Shown piece by piece: positions 45,708 to 54,576 of a stretch of 64,000 nt of DNA. The notes beneath the pieces are model-generated. The model had not been told where the DNA came from, ran no database searches, and worked only from the letters and a program-made list of their open reading frames with translations. A program made the translations under genes and the position numbers. This stretch comes from an uncultured Bacteroidales bacterium (lineage in GTDB: Bacteria > Bacteroidota > Bacteroidia > Bacteroidales > Muribaculaceae), in NCBI GenBank assembly GCA_905210435.1, contig CAJLWO010000005.1:20266-84265 (forward strand), read 5' to 3'. Within the stretch, counting starts at the first letter, position 1, and the number at the start of each line of letters is the position of its first letter.

Positions 45708-47671
45708 TGCCGGACACTCACGAATCATCCGGCACCTGCAACGGCGCACGGCAGCAGTGCGCTCCCGAGGATATACTGCGCCGCTACTGGGGCTACGACT
45801 CGTTCCGTCCGCTCCAGCGCGACATCATAGACTCCGTTCTCTCGGGCCGCGACACTATCGGGCTGCTCCCCACCGGAGGGGGCAAGTCGGTCACATTCCA
45901 GGTGCCCGCCATGCTCCTGCCGGGCATCACGGTCGTCGTCACCCCGCTCATCTCGCTGATGAAGGACCAGGTCGACAACCTCAACGCCGTAGGCATACGC
46001 GCCGTATATCTCCATTCCGGCCTCACGCTCCGCGAAATCAATCTCGCCCTCGACCGCTGCCGTCTGCGCAAGGCGCAGCTGCTCTACATCTCCCCCGAGA
46101 AACTGCAGTCACCCTCTTTCTCCGACTCATTGCGGCTGTTCGACATAAGCCTCATCGTGGTCGACGAGGCGCACTGCATATCGCAGTGGGGCTACGACTT
46201 CCGCCCCTCGTATCTGCGCATCGCCACGCTCAGGCAGATGTTCCCCACCGTGCCTGTACTCGCGCTCACGGCCTCGGCCACACCCGAAGTAATCGACGAC
46301 ATCGCCTCGCGCCTGCTGATGAAATCGCCGGCCATATTCCGCCGCAGCTTCACACGCGACAATATCTCATATATCGTGCGCGACACCGACTACAAGGAGG
46401 GCAAAATCATCGACATACTCAACAAAGTGCCCGGAACGGCCATCGTCTACGTGCGCTCGCGCCGCCGTACCCGCGAACTGGCCGAAATGCTTCTCGCCGC
46501 AGGCATACCGGCCGCCGCCTACCACGCCGGACTCATGCCCGAGGACAAGCAGGAGCGCCAGAACGCATGGAAAGCCGGCACTACGCGTGTCATCGTGGCC
46601 ACCAACGCATTCGGCATGGGCATCGACAAGCCCGACGTCCGCCTGGTCATCCACTACGACATCCCACCCTCGCTCGAAGAGTATTATCAGGAAGCGGGAC
46701 GTGCCGGACGCGACGGCCTCCCCTCTTTTGCCGTGCTCCTCACATGCCGCCACGACAAGGCTACGCTCTCGCGACGGCTATCCGAAGCCTTCCCCGACAA
46801 GGACACCATACGCCGCATCTACGAGCTTACGTGCAATTTCCTCAACGTGGCCGTAGGCGAAGGCTACAACAAGGTGTTCGAATTCAACCTCCCGCTCTTC
46901 TGCACGCGTTTTCATTTCCATCCCCGCGTGGTCGACCCCGCCTTGCGCATACTCTCGCAGGCCGGCTATATCGAATACTCCGACGAGGTGACCACCCGTT
47001 CACGCGTCATGGTGCTCATGCAGCGCCACGAGCTCTACGACCTCGAGCTTCCCGACACCGCCGACGCCGTGCTTCAGGCGCTCCTGCGCACCTCGACCGG
47101 CATATTCGCCGACTACGAATACATCAGCGAACCGGTCATCGCACGCCGCCTCTCCGTCACCGAGCAGGCCGTCTACGACAACCTCCTGCTCCTGTCGCGC
47201 ATGCATGTGCTCCACTACGTCCCGCGCCGCACGTCGCCCTACATCATGTTCACCACTTCGCGCGAGGAACCGCAGCATCTGATTTTCCCACGTGCCGTCT
47301 ATGAGGACCGGCGCCGCCATGCGGCGCTCCGTCTCGCAGCCGTGCGCCGTTTTGCATTCAGCAACGACGAATGTCGCGTCGCCGGCATGCTCCGCTATTT
47401 CGGCGAGACTGCAGCAGAACCATGCGGCAAATGCGACGTATGCCGCGCCATGAGATGCTCATCACGCAATGCCGGCAACACCGCGATGCGTCAGCGCGTC
47501 ATAGCCCTCGCCTCACAGCCCTCGGGCATCGCCATCGACCCGCTCGTTTCAATACTCGGCGCACCCGCCACGACTGTCATCAATCTCGTCCGCTCACTCG
47601 TCGACGAAGGCACCCTCACACCCCGAGGAGACGCATTTTATGCCGATTTTAACACAAAACAGCCCCATTAA
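45704..47671 (+). CDS. recQ: ATP-dependent DNA helicase RecQ
   Basis: 655 residues. Helicase motifs are YDSFRPLQRDII (motif 0), LLPTGGGKSVTFQVPA (Walker A), VVDEAHCISQWGYDFRPSY (Walker B and aromatic loop), LTASATPEV (III), ATNAFGMGIDKPDVR (V) and YYQEAGRAGRDG (VI). An RQC-like part with CGKCDVCR supplies zinc ligands, and a winged-helix end completes it. No canonical HRDC domain stands out. It unwinds DNA 3' to 5' and, with RecJ, resects ends. A second ATG directly after the first makes the start uncertain by one codon. Confidence 0.95.
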   Translation: MMPDTHESSGTCNGARQQCAPEDILRRYWGYDSFRPLQRDIIDSVLSGRDTIGLLPTGGGKSVTFQVPAMLLPGITVVVTPLISLMKDQVDNLNAVGIRAVYLHSGLTLREINLALDRCRLRKAQLLYISPEKLQSPSFSDSLRLFDISLIVVDEAHCISQWGYDFRPSYLRIATLRQMFPTVPVLALTASATPEVIDDIASRLLMKSPAIFRRSFTRDNISYIVRDTDYKEGKIIDILNKVPGTAIVYVRSRRRTRELAEMLLAAGIPAAAYHAGLMPEDKQERQNAWKAGTTRVIVATNAFGMGIDKPDVRLVIHYDIPPSLEEYYQEAGRAGRDGLPSFAVLLTCRHDKATLSRRLSEAFPDKDTIRRIYELTCNFLNVAVGEGYNKVFEFNLPLFCTRFHFHPRVVDPALRILSQAGYIEYSDEVTTRSRVMVLMQRHELYDLELPDTADAVLQALLRTSTGIFADYEYISEPVIARRLSVTEQAVYDNLLLLSRMHVLHYVPRRTSPYIMFTTSREEPQHLIFPRAVYEDRRRHAALRLAAVRRFAFSNDECRVAGMLRYFGETAAEPCGKCDVCRAMRCSSRNAGNTAMRQRVIALASQPSGIAIDPLVSILGAPATTVINLVRSLVDEGTLTPRGDAFYADFNTKQPH

Positions 47672-47900
47672 CATTTCCACGGCCTTTTCTCTAACATACT
47701 TTAATACCTTTTAGCTGATTTTCCCCCACCCTTATACCCTCAGGCTTGTTATTATTATAAACCCCGGGAAACGAGAGCGGGCAACTGCCGACGCGGTTTT
47801 CCCGACCCGGGACCGACTACTTAAACAGCATCCCTCGTCCTTTTTATCGAGTAGTGATACTGGATATTTAGGCTCTCATAAATAAATAGTTGAAACGTGA

Positions 47901-47927
47901 AGGGAGGAGTCACATCGGCTCCTCCCT
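47901..47927. terminator. Terminator after recQ
   Basis: AGGGAGGAG (47901-47909) pairs perfectly with CTCCTCCCT (47919-47927), followed by TTTT. It lies 230 bases past the recQ stop. The sequence from 47672 to 47900 has a GC-rich imperfect hairpin near 47763-47812 (CCCGGGAAA against TTTTCCCG...CCCGGG) and no gene. Confidence 0.7.
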
Positions 47928-47961
47928 TTTGCGCAGGCGACAATGCCTCGCAGCCACTTAC

Positions 47962-47989
47962 ATTCAAAATTCAAAATCCAAAATTCAAA
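47962..47989. repeat. Four 7-bp repeats ATTCAAA just ahead of the gpmI promoter
   Basis: Units ATTCAAA, ATTCAAA, ATCCAAA, ATTCAAA in register. The array ends 9 bases before the -7 box and occupies the -33 region. Two-unit versions of the same sequence occur inside the helicase gene (near 54958, 55585 and 56000). Confidence 0.75.
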
Positions 47990-47998
47990 ATTATTTCG

Positions 47999-48006
47999 TA
48001 CCTTTG
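47999..48006 (+). promoter_or_regulatory. gpmI -7 box
   Basis: TACCTTTG matches TAnnTTTG, 32 bases ahead of the start. The surrounding TTTCGTACCTTTGT is the same as at the fabD promoter (53462-53475). Confidence 0.65.
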
Positions 48007-48038
48007 TAACCAAAATTCTAACTAAACAACATAATATT

Positions 48039-49556
48039 ATGGCAAAGAAAGCACTGCTGATGATTCTCGACGGATGGGGCATCGGCAACCACTCAAAAAG
48101 CGACGCTATTTTCTCGACTCCCACCCCCTACTGGGACTCTCTTGTCAAAGACTATCCCAACTCCGAGCTGCAGGCAAGCGGCGAGAACGTCGGTCTCCCC
48201 GACGGACAGATGGGCAACTCCGAGGTCGGACACCTCAACATCGGTGCCGGCCGCGTACTCTATCAGGACCTCGTGAAAATCAACAAGGCCATCAAAGACG
48301 GCTCCATCCTCGACAACCCGCAGATAAAGGAAGCGTTCACCTACGCCAAAAACTCAGGCAAGGCGCTCCACTTCATGGGTCTTACCTCCGACGGAGGCGT
48401 CCACTCTTCGCTCGACCATCTCTTTGCCCTCTGCGACATCGCAAAGCAGTACGGTCTCGAAAAAGTATACATCCACTGCTTCATGGACGGCCGTGACACC
48501 GACCCCCGTTCGGGCAAGGGCTTCATCGAGCAGCTTCAGGCCCATACCGAAAAGTCAGCCGGCACAATCGCCTCCATCATAGGCCGTTACTACGCCATGG
48601 ACCGCGACAAACGCTGGGACCGCGTCAAAGTGGCCTACGACCTCCTCGTCAACGGTGAAGGCACACAGGCTACCGACATGGTAAAAGCCATGCAGGATTC
48701 CTACGACGCCGACGTGACCGACGAGTTCATCAAGCCCATCAACAACGCCAACGTCGACGGCACCATCAAGGAAGGCGACGCGGTAATCTTCTTCAACTAC
48801 CGCAACGACCGCGCCAAAGAGCTCACCATCGTCCTCACCCAGCACGACATGCCCGAAGAAGGCATGCATACAATCCCCGGCCTGCAATACTACTGCATGA
48901 CCCCCTACGACGCATCATTCACCGGCGTACACATCCTCTTCGACAAGGAGAACGTCGACAACACCCTCGGCGAATACCTCTCCTCGCTCGGCAAAAAGCA
49001 GCTCCACATCGCCGAGACCGAGAAATACGCCCACGTTACCTTCTTCTTCAACGGCGGCCGTGAAGCTCCCTACGAAGGCGAAGAACGCATCCTCGTTGCC
49101 TCTCCCAAGGTAGCCACCTACGACCTCCAGCCCGAGATGAGCGCATTCGAGGTCAAGGACAAGCTCGTCGACGCTATCCGTTCCGAGAAATTCGACTTCA
49201 TCGTAGTCAACTTCGCCAACGGCGACATGGTAGGCCACACCGGTGTCTACGAGGCAATCCAGAAAGCGGTGAAGGCCGTCGACCAATGCGTTCACGACAC
49301 AATTGAGGCCGCCAAAGCCGCCGGCTACGAAGCAATAATCATCGCCGACCACGGCAACGCCGACAACGCCATCAACCCCGACGGCACCCCCAACACGGCC
49401 CACTCCCTCAACCCCGTGCCCTGCGTCTACGTCACAGCCGACCGCAACGCCAAGATTGCCAACGGTATCCTCGCCGACGTAGCCCCCACAATCCTCCACA
49501 TAATGGGACTCCCCCAGCCCGCCGAGATGACAGGCCACAACCTCATCGCCGACTGA
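48039..49556 (+). CDS. gpmI: 2,3-bisphosphoglycerate-independent phosphoglycerate mutase
   Basis: 505 residues, starting [20 protein letters not shown]; an upstream in-frame ATG would run through the promoter repeats. It has the alkaline-phosphatase-like fold with the phospho-serine in [18 protein letters not shown] and metal ligands in [37 protein letters not shown] and [17 protein letters not shown]. It interconverts 3- and 2-phosphoglycerate in glycolysis, using Mn2+. It is monocistronic, with a terminator 28 bases past the stop. Confidence 0.97.
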   Translation: MAKKALLMILDGWGIGNHSKSDAIFSTPTPYWDSLVKDYPNSELQASGENVGLPDGQMGNSEVGHLNIGAGRVLYQDLVKINKAIKDGSILDNPQIKEAFTYAKNSGKALHFMGLTSDGGVHSSLDHLFALCDIAKQYGLEKVYIHCFMDGRDTDPRSGKGFIEQLQAHTEKSAGTIASIIGRYYAMDRDKRWDRVKVAYDLLVNGEGTQATDMVKAMQDSYDADVTDEFIKPINNANVDGTIKEGDAVIFFNYRNDRAKELTIVLTQHDMPEEGMHTIPGLQYYCMTPYDASFTGVHILFDKENVDNTLGEYLSSLGKKQLHIAETEKYAHVTFFFNGGREAPYEGEERILVASPKVATYDLQPEMSAFEVKDKLVDAIRSEKFDFIVVNFANGDMVGHTGVYEAIQKAVKAVDQCVHDTIEAAKAAGYEAIIIADHGNADNAINPDGTPNTAHSLNPVPCVYVTADRNAKIANGILADVAPTILHIMGLPQPAEMTGHNLIAD

Positions 49557-49583
49557 CACTGAAAACGACAACAATAAAAAAGC

Positions 49584-49616
49584 AAGCCGCGCCTGCCCAA
49601 AAAGCAAGCGCGGCTT
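49584..49616. terminator. Bidirectional terminator between gpmI and the YeiH gene
   Basis: AAGCCGCGC (49584-49592) pairs with GCGCGGCTT (49608-49616). An A-run lies on the left and T-rich sequence on the right, so both converging genes are served. Confidence 0.85.
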
Positions 49617-49636
49617 TATATTATAGCTATTTTAGC

Positions 49637-50704
49637 CTACATCAGCGCCGGAGCCAGATACTTCGCCAGCACATACCCGCCGCCGATAAGCCACACAAAC
49701 AACACCCCCGCGAGAACAAACGGCTTCGCACCCGCCTTCTTGAACTTGTCGAAACTCGTCTCAGCGCCCAGTGCCACCATAGCCATCGTCAGCAGGAACG
49801 TATCCACATAATTAATCAGATCGCTCCCCCACGAAGGTATGCCCAACGGCGTCGGCAGCGTATTGAGATACACCGACAGCGAATTAAGCCCTATCACAGC
49901 TAAGAACCCGAACGCAAACCACGGCACAGCAACCTTGCCTTTGCCACCCTCGGCACCTGCCTCGCCGCGTGCCCTGCGCGCCGCCCACACACCGAGCAGC
50001 AACAGCACCGGCACAAGCATCATCACGCGTATCATCTTCACAATCACCGTCGTAGATGCAATATCGTCGCCCAACGCATTGCCGGCGCCAACAGCGTGAG
50101 CCACCTCATGCAGCGTCGACCCTCCGAATATGCCCATCTCCGTCGGCGTAAGGTCAAGCACACCCGACCGGTAAGCCGCCGGATACACAAACATCGCCAC
50201 CGTGCCGAATATCACCACCGTAGCCACAGCCACAGCCGTCTTGTACGGCTTCGAACGCATCGTAGCCTCGGCACCGAGCACAGCCGCCGCGCCACACACA
50301 CCGCTCCCCACCGACGTAAGCATCGCCGTATCCTTATCCATCTTCAGCACACGGCTTCCGAAGAAATATCCCCCGATTATCGTCACAGTCACGATTATGG
50401 CATCGACTGTTATCCCCGCCACCCCCACAGCCGCGATATCCTGAAACGTAAGCCTGAACCCGTACAGTATGATACCTATACGCAGCAACCGCTTCGAGCA
50501 GAACTGTATGCCCGGCACCCACGTCTCCGGCAGATGCATCCGCAGCAGATTGGCATAAATCATACCCAAAATAATACCGATAATCAACGGACTGATTGAC
50601 AGCGTAGTAAACACCTTCGCGCTCCCGATATAGAAAGCAGCACACGAGAATAGAGCTATAAGCAGCACGCCATGCAGCATATGCCCGCGCTTTTGTGAAA
50701 ACAT
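49637..50704 (-). CDS. YeiH/UPF0324-family membrane protein (putative sulfate exporter)
   Basis: 355 residues from MFSQKRGHMLHGVLLIA. About ten transmembrane segments are visible, for example PLIIGIILGMIYANLL, AAVGVAGITVDAIIVTVTIIGGYFFG and VGSGVCGAAAVLGAEATMRSKPYKTAVAVATVVIFGTVAMF (listed by parts, about 140-180). FGGSTLHEVAHAVGAGNALG is a family hallmark. Annotated as a putative sulfate exporter family, but transport has not been firmly shown. The nearby SulP gene on the same strand makes a link to sulfate or another anion possible. Confidence 0.88.
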   Translation of the reverse strand: MFSQKRGHMLHGVLLIALFSCAAFYIGSAKVFTTLSISPLIIGIILGMIYANLLRMHLPETWVPGIQFCSKRLLRIGIILYGFRLTFQDIAAVGVAGITVDAIIVTVTIIGGYFFGSRVLKMDKDTAMLTSVGSGVCGAAAVLGAEATMRSKPYKTAVAVATVVIFGTVAMFVYPAAYRSGVLDLTPTEMGIFGGSTLHEVAHAVGAGNALGDDIASTTVIVKMIRVMMLVPVLLLLGVWAARRARGEAGAEGGKGKVAVPWFAFGFLAVIGLNSLSVYLNTLPTPLGIPSWGSDLINYVDTFLLTMAMVALGAETSFDKFKKAGAKPFVLAGVLFVWLIGGGYVLAKYLAPALM

Positions 50705-50930
50705 ATCAATAAATTTTAGAAACGTAAATATCACAGGTAGGCCTCAAAAAAATAAGACCGTATTTGTAAAAAAAACATATCAATACATTTATTTGTTTTC
50801 CCTCAGCTCAAAAATAGCACACTCACTCTCCCCGCCGAAAAAAATTCCCTCACCCCACTACCCCATCACCCATACTCCTATCATCACTTAATGACCTTAA
50901 ACTCCTTATCGCCCCCCTTCAAAATAAAAA

Positions 50931-50958
50931 AAGCGGCTGCACCATAGTGCGGCCGCTT
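50931..50958 (-). terminator. Terminator of the small lipoprotein gene
   Basis: AAGCGGC (50931-50937) pairs with GCCGCTT (50952-50958), and TGCAC/GTGC extends the stem. It is flanked by A on the left, which gives a U-tract on the minus strand. It lies 30 bases past the stop at 50989. The rest of 50705-50930 shows no gene or strong structure. Confidence 0.8.
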
Positions 50959-50988
50959 TTATGCTGTTTTAAAATCGCTATACTTCAA

Positions 50989-51198
50989 TTATTTTGCGAT
51001 AGAGTCGTTTGCTGCGATTGAATCATTTGCGATTGAATCGTTCTCAACAACAACTGTTTCCTCAGCTACAACAGCTTCAGTAGCAGCTACTGAATCGTTA
51101 GCAGCTTCAGCGTTTTCACCTTCAGAAGCAGCTTTCTTGTTGCAAGATACCATTGCTACAGAAGCAAGTACAGCGAGTGACAAAAATACTTTTTTCAT
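50989..51198 (-). CDS. Small acidic lipoprotein with NDSIA repeats
   Basis: 69 residues. The signal peptide KKVFLSLAVLASVAMVSC gives lipid-bearing Cys19. The mature part is only about 50 residues, very acidic and low in complexity. It has Ala/Glu/Val-rich stretches and ends with NDSIANDSIAANDSIAK. It has its own strong promoter and terminator, and codon use leans to a few codons (GCT, GAA, GTA). Such genes in Bacteroidetes are often highly expressed. Function unknown; an envelope-associated or surface-charge role is conceivable. Confidence 0.82.
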   Translation of the reverse strand: MKKVFLSLAVLASVAMVSCNKKAASEGENAEAANDSVAATEAVVAEETVVVENDSIANDSIAANDSIAK

Positions 51199-51250
51199 TT
51201 TTTCTTAAGAATTAAATAATAAAACAATAATTTGTGCTTCAAAAACTTTG

Positions 51251-51280
51251 CAAAGTTAAGCATTTTTTTTCATCTGCAAA
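51251..51280 (-). promoter_or_regulatory. Promoter of the small lipoprotein
   Basis: On the minus strand TTTG (51277-51280), 18 bases, then TAACTTTG (51251-51258). The -7 box is part of a perfect 14-bp palindrome AACTTTGCAAAGTT (51245-51258). The leader would be about 48 bases. Confidence 0.7.
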
Positions 51281-51318
51281 TATTTTTTCAAATATTTTTC
51301 GCTTTTCCCCGATTTTTT

Positions 51319-53016
51319 TTATTTTTTCCCGGCCACTATACTGTTGGCCATCGCTACAGCCTTCGTGATATGGTCGCACACGCGCTCCCTCGGCAGCAGC
51401 TTGTCGAAGCCGGCATGCTCAAGCGTCTGGCGCACATTGTCATGCACGCCCGACAGCACCACCTCTATCCCCTCGGCCTCCGACGACGCCACAAGCGCCT
51501 CAAGGTTGTGCAGACCCGTAGCATCGATAAACGACACCTTACGCATACGTATGATTCTCACCAACGGCTTATCCGCCAGGCTCGTACGCATCAGCTCGTC
51601 AAACTTCGTCGCGATACCGAAGAAGAACGGTCCGTCAATCTCATAGATCGACACACCCTTCGCCACGTCAAGCACCTCGTGATTGTCCGAATCAGTGCCC
51701 TCGGCCACATCAAGCTGCTCCGAATAAACCTTGATTTCCGAATTCTGCATCACACGGCGCAGGAAAAGCACCACCGCAAGAAGCAACCCTATCTCGATGG
51801 CAATCGTAAGGTCGAAAATCACCGTCAGGATAAACGTAACCACCAGCACCGAAATATCGCTCTTCGGAGCCTTGAAGATATGCACGATAGTCCTCCACCC
51901 GCTCATATTATATGACACCATGATAAGCACAGCAGCAAGGCACGCCATCGGTATCATATTGATAAGCGGCATAAGAAACAGGAATATAAGCAGCAGCACG
52001 GCCGCATGAATGATACCCGCCACCGGAGTGCGGCCACCGTTCGTGATATTCGTCATCGTGCGCGCTATCGCTCCCGTCACGGGAATACCGCCGAACAGCG
52101 GCACCACCACATTAGCAACACCCTGCCCGATAAGCTCCGTGTTCGAATTCGTCCTCGAACCCGTCACACCGTCAGCCACCGTAGCCGAAAGCAGCGACTC
52201 TATCGCACCCAATACCGCAATCGTGAACGCCGACGGCAGCAGCAGGTTGATGGTAGCCATGTCCAGCTTGAACCCGTGAGGCGTAGGAATATCCGTCGAC
52301 ATCTCCCCGAAACGGCTTCCGATCGTAGCCACACCATCAAACGCATCAGTCACCATACCGAGCGCCCAGAGCCCCACCGTAGCAATGATAATGGCAATCA
52401 GCGCCCCGGGCAGCTTCTTCGAAATCTTAGGCGTCACGATCATGATACCGAGCGACACCACACCCACTCCGAGCGTAGCCCAGTCTATACTCCCGATATT
52501 GCGGAAATACTCACCCCATTTAGGCAGGAACTCACTCGGCAGCCCCTTGATACCCAACCCGAAAAAGTCATTCATCTGCGTCGAGAAAATCGTCACCGCG
52601 ATACCCGCCGTAAATCCCACCACAATCGGATACGGAATAAACTTGATCACCGTGCCAAGCTTGAACACCCCCATCAGCACCAGAATCAACCCCGCCATAA
52701 ACGTAGCGATGGCCAGACCCTCAAGCCCGTAAGTAGCGATGATATTCGCCACAATCACGATAAACGCACCCGTAGGCCCCCCGATCTGCACCGAGCATCC
52801 GCCCAATGCCGACACTAAGAAACCACCGATGATAGCCGTAATCAGACCGATTGTAGGACTCACACCCGACGCAATACCGAAAGCGATAGCCAGCGGCAGC
52901 GCCACAATACCCACAACCACGCCCGCAATCACGTCCGCACGCAACCGCGAAGCATCATACCCCTTCAGGCTCGACAAAATCTTCGGCCTGAAATCAATTG
53001 CACCGTTAATCTTCAT
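51319..53016 (-). CDS. SulP-family anion transporter with STAS domain
   Basis: 565 residues. The membrane part (about 15-430) carries the SulP signature near the start (ADVIAGVVVGIVALPLAIAFGIASG) and many helices. The C-terminal STAS domain (about 450-555) has VSIYEIDGPFFFGIATKFDEL and the conserved VSFIDATGLHNLEALV loop. SulP proteins move sulfate, bicarbonate or dicarboxylates; the ion here cannot be read from sequence. There is no adjacent carbonic anhydrase gene. The YeiH-type gene two loci away may concern related anions. Confidence 0.93.
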   Translation of the reverse strand: MKINGAIDFRPKILSSLKGYDASRLRADVIAGVVVGIVALPLAIAFGIASGVSPTIGLITAIIGGFLVSALGGCSVQIGGPTGAFIVIVANIIATYGLEGLAIATFMAGLILVLMGVFKLGTVIKFIPYPIVVGFTAGIAVTIFSTQMNDFFGLGIKGLPSEFLPKWGEYFRNIGSIDWATLGVGVVSLGIMIVTPKISKKLPGALIAIIIATVGLWALGMVTDAFDGVATIGSRFGEMSTDIPTPHGFKLDMATINLLLPSAFTIAVLGAIESLLSATVADGVTGSRTNSNTELIGQGVANVVVPLFGGIPVTGAIARTMTNITNGGRTPVAGIIHAAVLLLIFLFLMPLINMIPMACLAAVLIMVSYNMSGWRTIVHIFKAPKSDISVLVVTFILTVIFDLTIAIEIGLLLAVVLFLRRVMQNSEIKVYSEQLDVAEGTDSDNHEVLDVAKGVSIYEIDGPFFFGIATKFDELMRTSLADKPLVRIIRMRKVSFIDATGLHNLEALVASSEAEGIEVVLSGVHDNVRQTLEHAGFDKLLPRERVCDHITKAVAMANSIVAGKK

Positions 53017-53193
53017 AAATAAACAAAATTTACTTTTTTACCTTACATACAATACATAACCCGTCGGCTCTCGCCGACACCCAGCCCCATTGCCCCCGAC
53101 ACCCGCCCCATTGCCCCCGATACCCAGCCCCATTGCCCCCGACACCCCGCTCCATTGCCCCGCAGGCGTCCGTTACCCCCACTCGCCCCCGCA

Positions 53194-53294
53194 GGCGTCC
53201 GCAGGACGCCGATTATTCGTAACCCCGTACGCCGAAGCGCAGCAAGGCGTGCGGGGCTGCAACCACCCTCAGTAATGGCGTCCGCAGGACGCCG
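53194..53294. repeat. Two GGCGTCCGCAGGACGCC palindromes with GC-rich flanks
   Basis: A 17-bp perfect palindrome at 53194-53210 and again at 53278-53294, each followed by GATT. A third copy with the same GATTTAC tail is inside the helicase coding sequence (55910-55926). The stretch 53075-53160 has imperfect repeats of CCCCATTGCCCCCGACACC-type units. No gene is supported anywhere in 53017-53460. Confidence 0.8.
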
Positions 53295-53465
53295 ATTTAC
53301 AACACTCAACCCGGTTGCGACTGCAAAGTTACAAATTTTCACATAAATTACCATCATTTCACCTAAAAAAGCTATCCAAGCCCCGTGCCGACGCGTAAGC
53401 GGAGGTCCCCGCCACCCGATTACTAATTACTAATGCCAATTGACTGAATACTCCAAAAAATTTCG

Positions 53466-53473
53466 TACCTTTG
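53466..53473 (+). promoter_or_regulatory. fabD -7 box
   Basis: TACCTTTG, 25 bases ahead of the fabD ATG, in the same TTTCGTACCTTTGT context as the gpmI promoter. Confidence 0.65.
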
Positions 53474-53498
53474 TCCCAACCAAAAAAAACAATTAAAA

Positions 53499-54377
53499 AT
53501 GAAAGCATTTGTATTCCCCGGGCAGGGCGCCCAGTTCGTAGGCATGGGCAAAGACCTCTACGACAACAACCCCGTAGCCCGCGACATGTTTGAGAAAGCC
53601 AACGAAATCCTCGGCTTCCGCATCACCGACCTCATGTTCAACGGCACCGACGAAGACCTCCGTCAGACCTCCGTCACCCAGCCCGCCATCTTCCTCCACT
53701 CCGTAATCCTCGCCAAGACACTCGGCCCCGACTTCAACCCCGACATGGTAGCCGGCCACTCCCTCGGCGAATTCTCCGCACTCGTCGCAGCCGGAGCAAT
53801 GGCATTTGAAGACGGCCTCCGCCTCGTCGCAGCCCGCGCACACGCCATGCAGAAAGCATGCGAGCTCAACCCCTCCACAATGGCAGCCGTACTCGCACTC
53901 CCCGACGAAACCGTCGAGCAGATCTGCGCCGAAATTCCCGGCACCGTCGTATGCGCCAACTACAACTGCCCCGGACAGATCGTCATCTCCGGCGAAATCG
54001 AAGCCATCGACACCGCATGCGAACGCCTTCTCGCCGCAGGAGCCAAACGCGCACTCCGCCTCAAAGTAGGCGGCGCATTCCACTCACCCTGCATGGAACC
54101 CGCACGCGCCGAGCTCGCCAAAGCCATCGAAGCCACCGACATACACACCCCCGTATGCCCCGTCTATCAGAACGTCGACGCACGTCCCCACACCGACCCC
54201 GCCGAAATCAAAACCAACCTCGTGGCACAGCTCACCGCACCCGTACGCTGGACACAGACCGTCAAAAACATGATAGCCGACGGTGCCACCGACTTCACAG
54301 AGCTCGGCCCCGGCAAAGTCCTCCAGGGCCTCGTAGCAAAAATCGACCGCGCCGTAACAACCTCCGGCCTCCAATAA
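53499..54377 (+). CDS. fabD: ACP S-malonyltransferase FabD
   Basis: 292 residues, full length. It has the start FVFPGQGAQFVGMGKDLY, the nucleophile Ser in VAGHSLGEFSAL, the Arg region RLVAARAHAMQ, the catalytic His in GGAFHSPCMEPA and the Gln block PVYQNVDARPHTDP. It moves malonyl from CoA to acyl carrier protein for fatty acid synthesis. No other fab genes are nearby. A 10-bp repeat array begins 20 bases past its stop. Confidence 0.96.
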   Translation: MKAFVFPGQGAQFVGMGKDLYDNNPVARDMFEKANEILGFRITDLMFNGTDEDLRQTSVTQPAIFLHSVILAKTLGPDFNPDMVAGHSLGEFSALVAAGAMAFEDGLRLVAARAHAMQKACELNPSTMAAVLALPDETVEQICAEIPGTVVCANYNCPGQIVISGEIEAIDTACERLLAAGAKRALRLKVGGAFHSPCMEPARAELAKAIEATDIHTPVCPVYQNVDARPHTDPAEIKTNLVAQLTAPVRWTQTVKNMIADGATDFTELGPGKVLQGLVAKIDRAVTTSGLQ

Positions 54378-54397
54378 AACAACAACAACCACCTAAT

Positions 54398-54510
54398 CCC
54401 GATTAATCAAGATAAATCCCCCGATTAATCCCGATAACTCTCGATAACTCTCGATTAATCCCAATAAATCCCGATTAATCTCGATAATTCCCGATTAATC
54501 CCGATAACTC
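54398..54510. repeat. About eleven 10-bp tandem repeats (CCGATTAATC type)
   Basis: From 54421 the register is exact for nine units, all close to YCGATWAHTC: CCGATTAATC, CCGATAACTC, TCGATAACTC, TCGATTAATC, CCAATAAATC, CCGATTAATC, TCGATAATTC, CCGATTAATC, CCGATAACTC. Two more units precede them. The period equals about one helical turn, so the A/T steps are in phase on one face of the DNA. Confidence 0.9.
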
Positions 54511-54547
54511 AAAAAAAATTGCGCCGGGCAAACAGTCCGGCGCAATT
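54511..54547 (-). terminator. Terminator of the helicase gene
   Basis: AATTGCGCCGG (54517-54527) pairs perfectly with CCGGCGCAATT (54537-54547). The A-run at 54511-54518 gives a U-tract on the minus strand. It starts 15 bases past the helicase stop. Confidence 0.85.
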
Positions 54548-54548
54548 C

Positions 54549-54576
54549 CTAATTACTAATTACTAATTACTAATTA
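54549..54576. repeat. Four 7-bp repeats CTAATTA covering the helicase stop codon
   Basis: Four exact units. The stop codon (54563-54565) and the last codons (Ile-Ser-Asn) of the helicase are read from this array on the minus strand. A related array is at 63204-63238. Confidence 0.85.

Noticed and set aside
45577..47304. 575-codon open frame overlapping recJ and recQ on the same strand
   Set aside because: Arg/His/Pro-rich translation typical of a shifted frame; recQ in the other frame has all helicase motifs.
53043..53357. 104-codon ORF in the GC-rich spacer before fabD
   Set aside because: Its translation is made of the palindromic and tandem repeats (NRRPADA, Gly/Arg runs), so it is repeat sequence and not a gene.
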